Shown piece after piece: positions 4,290 to 5,798 of a DNA stretch of 5,798 bases. Position 1 is the stretch's first letter. The number at the start of each line of letters is the position of its first letter. Position numbers and translations under genes: made by a program. The DNA is from Anaerolineales bacterium (lineage in GTDB: Bacteria; Chloroflexota; Anaerolineae; Anaerolineales; UBA6663), in contig JAGOBN010000298.1 in assembly GCA_017999235.1 (NCBI GenBank), forward strand, positions 1 through 5,798, given 5' to 3'. The notes beneath the pieces were generated by a model. That model searched no databases and was not told the origin of the DNA. It saw only the letters and a program-made list of their open reading frames with translations.

Positions 4290-5798
4290 ATGTACAAAAC
4301 CCACACTTGCGGCGAACTGCGGGCCGAGCACGTCGGCCAGACTATCACCCTGGCCGGCTGGGTGCATACGCGCCGCGACCACGGCGGCCTGATCTTCCTC
4401 GACCTGCGTGACCGGCACGGCTTGACCCAGGTGGTGGCCAACCCCGCCACAGGCGCCGCCGCGCACGCCGGCGCGTCGCGCGCCCGCAACGAATTCGTGC
4501 TGCAGGTCACGGGCCTGGTGCGCCGGCGGCCGGCCGGCAGCGAGAACCCCAAGCTGGCCACCGGCGCGGTCGAGGTGGAAGCCCAGGCGGTGGAGATCCT
4601 GGGGCCGGCCAAGGTGCTGCCCTTCCAGGTGAACGACGACGCCCCGGTGGACGAGACGCTGCGCTTGAAGTACCGCTACCTGGATTTGCGCCGCGAGCGC
4701 CTGCAGCGCAACCTGCTGCTGCGCCACAACGTCGTCAAATTCATGCGCGATTTTATGAGCGCGCGCGGCTTCCTCGAGGTCGAGACGCCCATCCTGTTCA
4801 AGACCACGCCCGAGGGCGCGCGTGACTATCTGGTGCCCTCGCGCCTGCATCCCGGCGAGTTCTATGCCCTGCCGCAAAGCCCCCAGCAGTTGAAGCAGCT
4901 GCTGATGGTGGCCGGCGTCGAGCGCTACTTCCAGATCGCGCGTTGTTTCCGGGACGAAGACCTGCGCGGCGACCGCCAGCCGGAGTTTACGCAGCTGGAC
5001 CTGGAGATGTCGTTCGTGCACCGCGACGATGTGCTGGCGGTGGTGGAAGAGCTGTACACCCAGATGATCCCGGCCGTGGCCCCGCACAAGCGCCTGGCCT
5101 TTTCCCCGTGGCCCAAGCTGGCTTATCGCGAGGCGGTGGCGCGCTATGGCTCGGATAAGCCGGACCTGCGCTTCGGGCTGGAGCTGTACGATCTCAGCGC
5201 GCTGATGGCGCACAGCGAGTTCAAGGTCTTCCAGCTGGCGCTGGGCGCCGGCGGCGTGGTGAAGTGCATCGTCGCGCCGGGCTGCGCCGGTTACTCGCGC
5301 AAGGAAGTGGACGATCTGACCACCTTCGCCAAGGAGCAGGGCGCCAAGGGCCTGGCCACCCTGGCGCTGACCGCCGGCGGCGTGGAAGGCACGGCCAAGA
5401 AGTTCATCAAGCCCGCCGAAGTGGAACAGCTCCGGACGCTGACCGGCGCCGGCGAAGGCGACCTGGTGCTCTTTGTGGCCGACTCGGCCGCGGTGGCGCA
5501 TAAGACCCTGGGCGCGCTGCGCCTGTTCTTCCGCGACCGGCTCAACCTGGCCGATCCGGCCGTGCTGGCCTTCGCCTGGATCGTGGATTTCCCCATGTTC
5601 GCGTGGAATGCCGAGGAACAGAAGTGGGACGCCGAGCATCATCCCTTCACCATGCCCAAGCAGGAACACCTGGCGCTGATGGAGAGCGATCCCGGTGCGG
5701 TGCTGGCGGACGCCTACGATATGATGGGCAACGGCTATGAATTGGCGTCCGGCTCTATCCGGATTCATCGCCGTGACATCCAGGCCCAGATCTTCGAA
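4290..5798 (+). CDS. aspS: Aspartyl-tRNA synthetase, bacterial type, probably non-discriminating; 3' end missing
   Basis: The 503 codons seen cover about 85% of a normal bacterial AspRS (about 590). The enzyme attaches aspartate to tRNA in the cytosol using ATP. The N-terminal OB-fold anticodon domain (1 to about 105) includes [20 protein letters not shown] (23-42). The class II core follows: [15 protein letters not shown] (161-167, motif 1 region) and the motif 2 loop F220[15 protein letters not shown]. The bacterial GAD insertion spans about 290-415, after [10 protein letters not shown] (285-294). The core resumes with WIVDFPMF and HHPFT (450-454), and the window ends in [16 protein letters not shown]. 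Motif 3 (GLAFGLDRL-like) lies beyond the edge. His31 and Gly83 occupy the positions that are Leu30 and Lys81 in the discriminating E. coli enzyme and His/Gly in non-discriminating ones such as that of Pseudomonas aeruginosa. This suggests it also makes Asp-tRNA-Asn for GatCAB. The family call is near certain; tRNA specificity is an inference. Confidence 0.97.
   Translation, partial: MYKTHTCGELRAEHVGQTITLAGWVHTRRDHGGLIFLDLRDRHGLTQVVANPATGAAAHAGASRARNEFVLQVTGLVRRRPAGSENPKLATGAVEVEAQAVEILGPAKVLPFQVNDDAPVDETLRLKYRYLDLRRERLQRNLLLRHNVVKFMRDFMSARGFLEVETPILFKTTPEGARDYLVPSRLHPGEFYALPQSPQQLKQLLMVAGVERYFQIARCFRDEDLRGDRQPEFTQLDLEMSFVHRDDVLAVVEELYTQMIPAVAPHKRLAFSPWPKLAYREAVARYGSDKPDLRFGLELYDLSALMAHSEFKVFQLALGAGGVVKCIVAPGCAGYSRKEVDDLTTFAKEQGAKGLATLALTAGGVEGTAKKFIKPAEVEQLRTLTGAGEGDLVLFVADSAAVAHKTLGALRLFFRDRLNLADPAVLAFAWIVDFPMFAWNAEEQKWDAEHHPFTMPKQEHLALMESDPGAVLADAYDMMGNGYELASGSIRIHRRDIQAQIFE

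Noticed and set aside
4149..5768. Minus-strand open frame (539 codons) opposite aspS
   Set aside because: AspRS on the plus strand is certain. The long antisense frame follows from the third-position GC bias of aspS.

Overview
The window is GC-rich (about two thirds G+C by eye), densely packed bacterial DNA with six protein genes and one probable leader peptide. The gene set is a RicT/PSP1 protein, a periplasmic-binding-fold protein without a signal peptide, a tiny Pro-rich lipoprotein, a stand-alone cytochrome-b5-like domain, and an AspRS with non-discriminating signature residues. With the codon use, this fits a member of the Chloroflexota (Anaerolineae-like). That assignment is an inference from gene content, not a demonstrated identity.

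Layout. Minus strand, 1564 to the left edge: a secreted, membrane-spanning cell-wall protein. It has a signal peptide, an M23/LytM-like domain, two membrane segments and a C-terminal lytic-transglycosylase-like domain, and it is cut by the window edge. At 1565-1707 there is a short divergent intergenic region with a good promoter facing right (TTGCAT, 17 nt, TATGAT) and a TATAAT box facing left. Plus strand, 1708-4064: a tight four-gene run of ricT, a BtuF/TroA-like receptor, a 66-residue lipoprotein and a cytochrome-b5-like protein. The gaps are 3 nt, 21 nt and a 4-nt overlap. At 4065-4289 there is a regulatory leader, followed at 4290 by aspS, which runs off the right edge before motif 3.

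The most interesting region is the aspS leader. An extended -10 promoter places transcription start on, or next to, the ATG of a 27-codon ORF (4103-4186). Within 8 codons that ORF carries three Asn codons and one Asp codon (TNSDHNAN). Downstream is a strong intrinsic terminator (4210-4240). The 9 bases of its 3' arm, AGCCGGGCG, occur identically upstream at 4160-4168. That upstream copy can therefore replace the 3' arm and pair with the terminator's 5' arm, but in the ribosome-free fold it is mostly held in a hairpin that starts just after the Asn/Asp codons. This is the layout of a trp-type attenuator controlled by Asn/Asp-tRNA charging. It sits in front of an AspRS that carries His31 and Gly83, the residues linked to non-discriminating enzymes that aspartylate both tRNA-Asp and tRNA-Asn. 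The model comes from sequence and hand folding only.

The four-gene operon has a loose iron/heme theme: a cysteine-rich RicT expected to hold Fe-S clusters, a metal- or tetrapyrrole-receptor-like protein, and a b5-type heme domain next to a lipid-anchored linker peptide. A functional link among them is speculation based on spacing.
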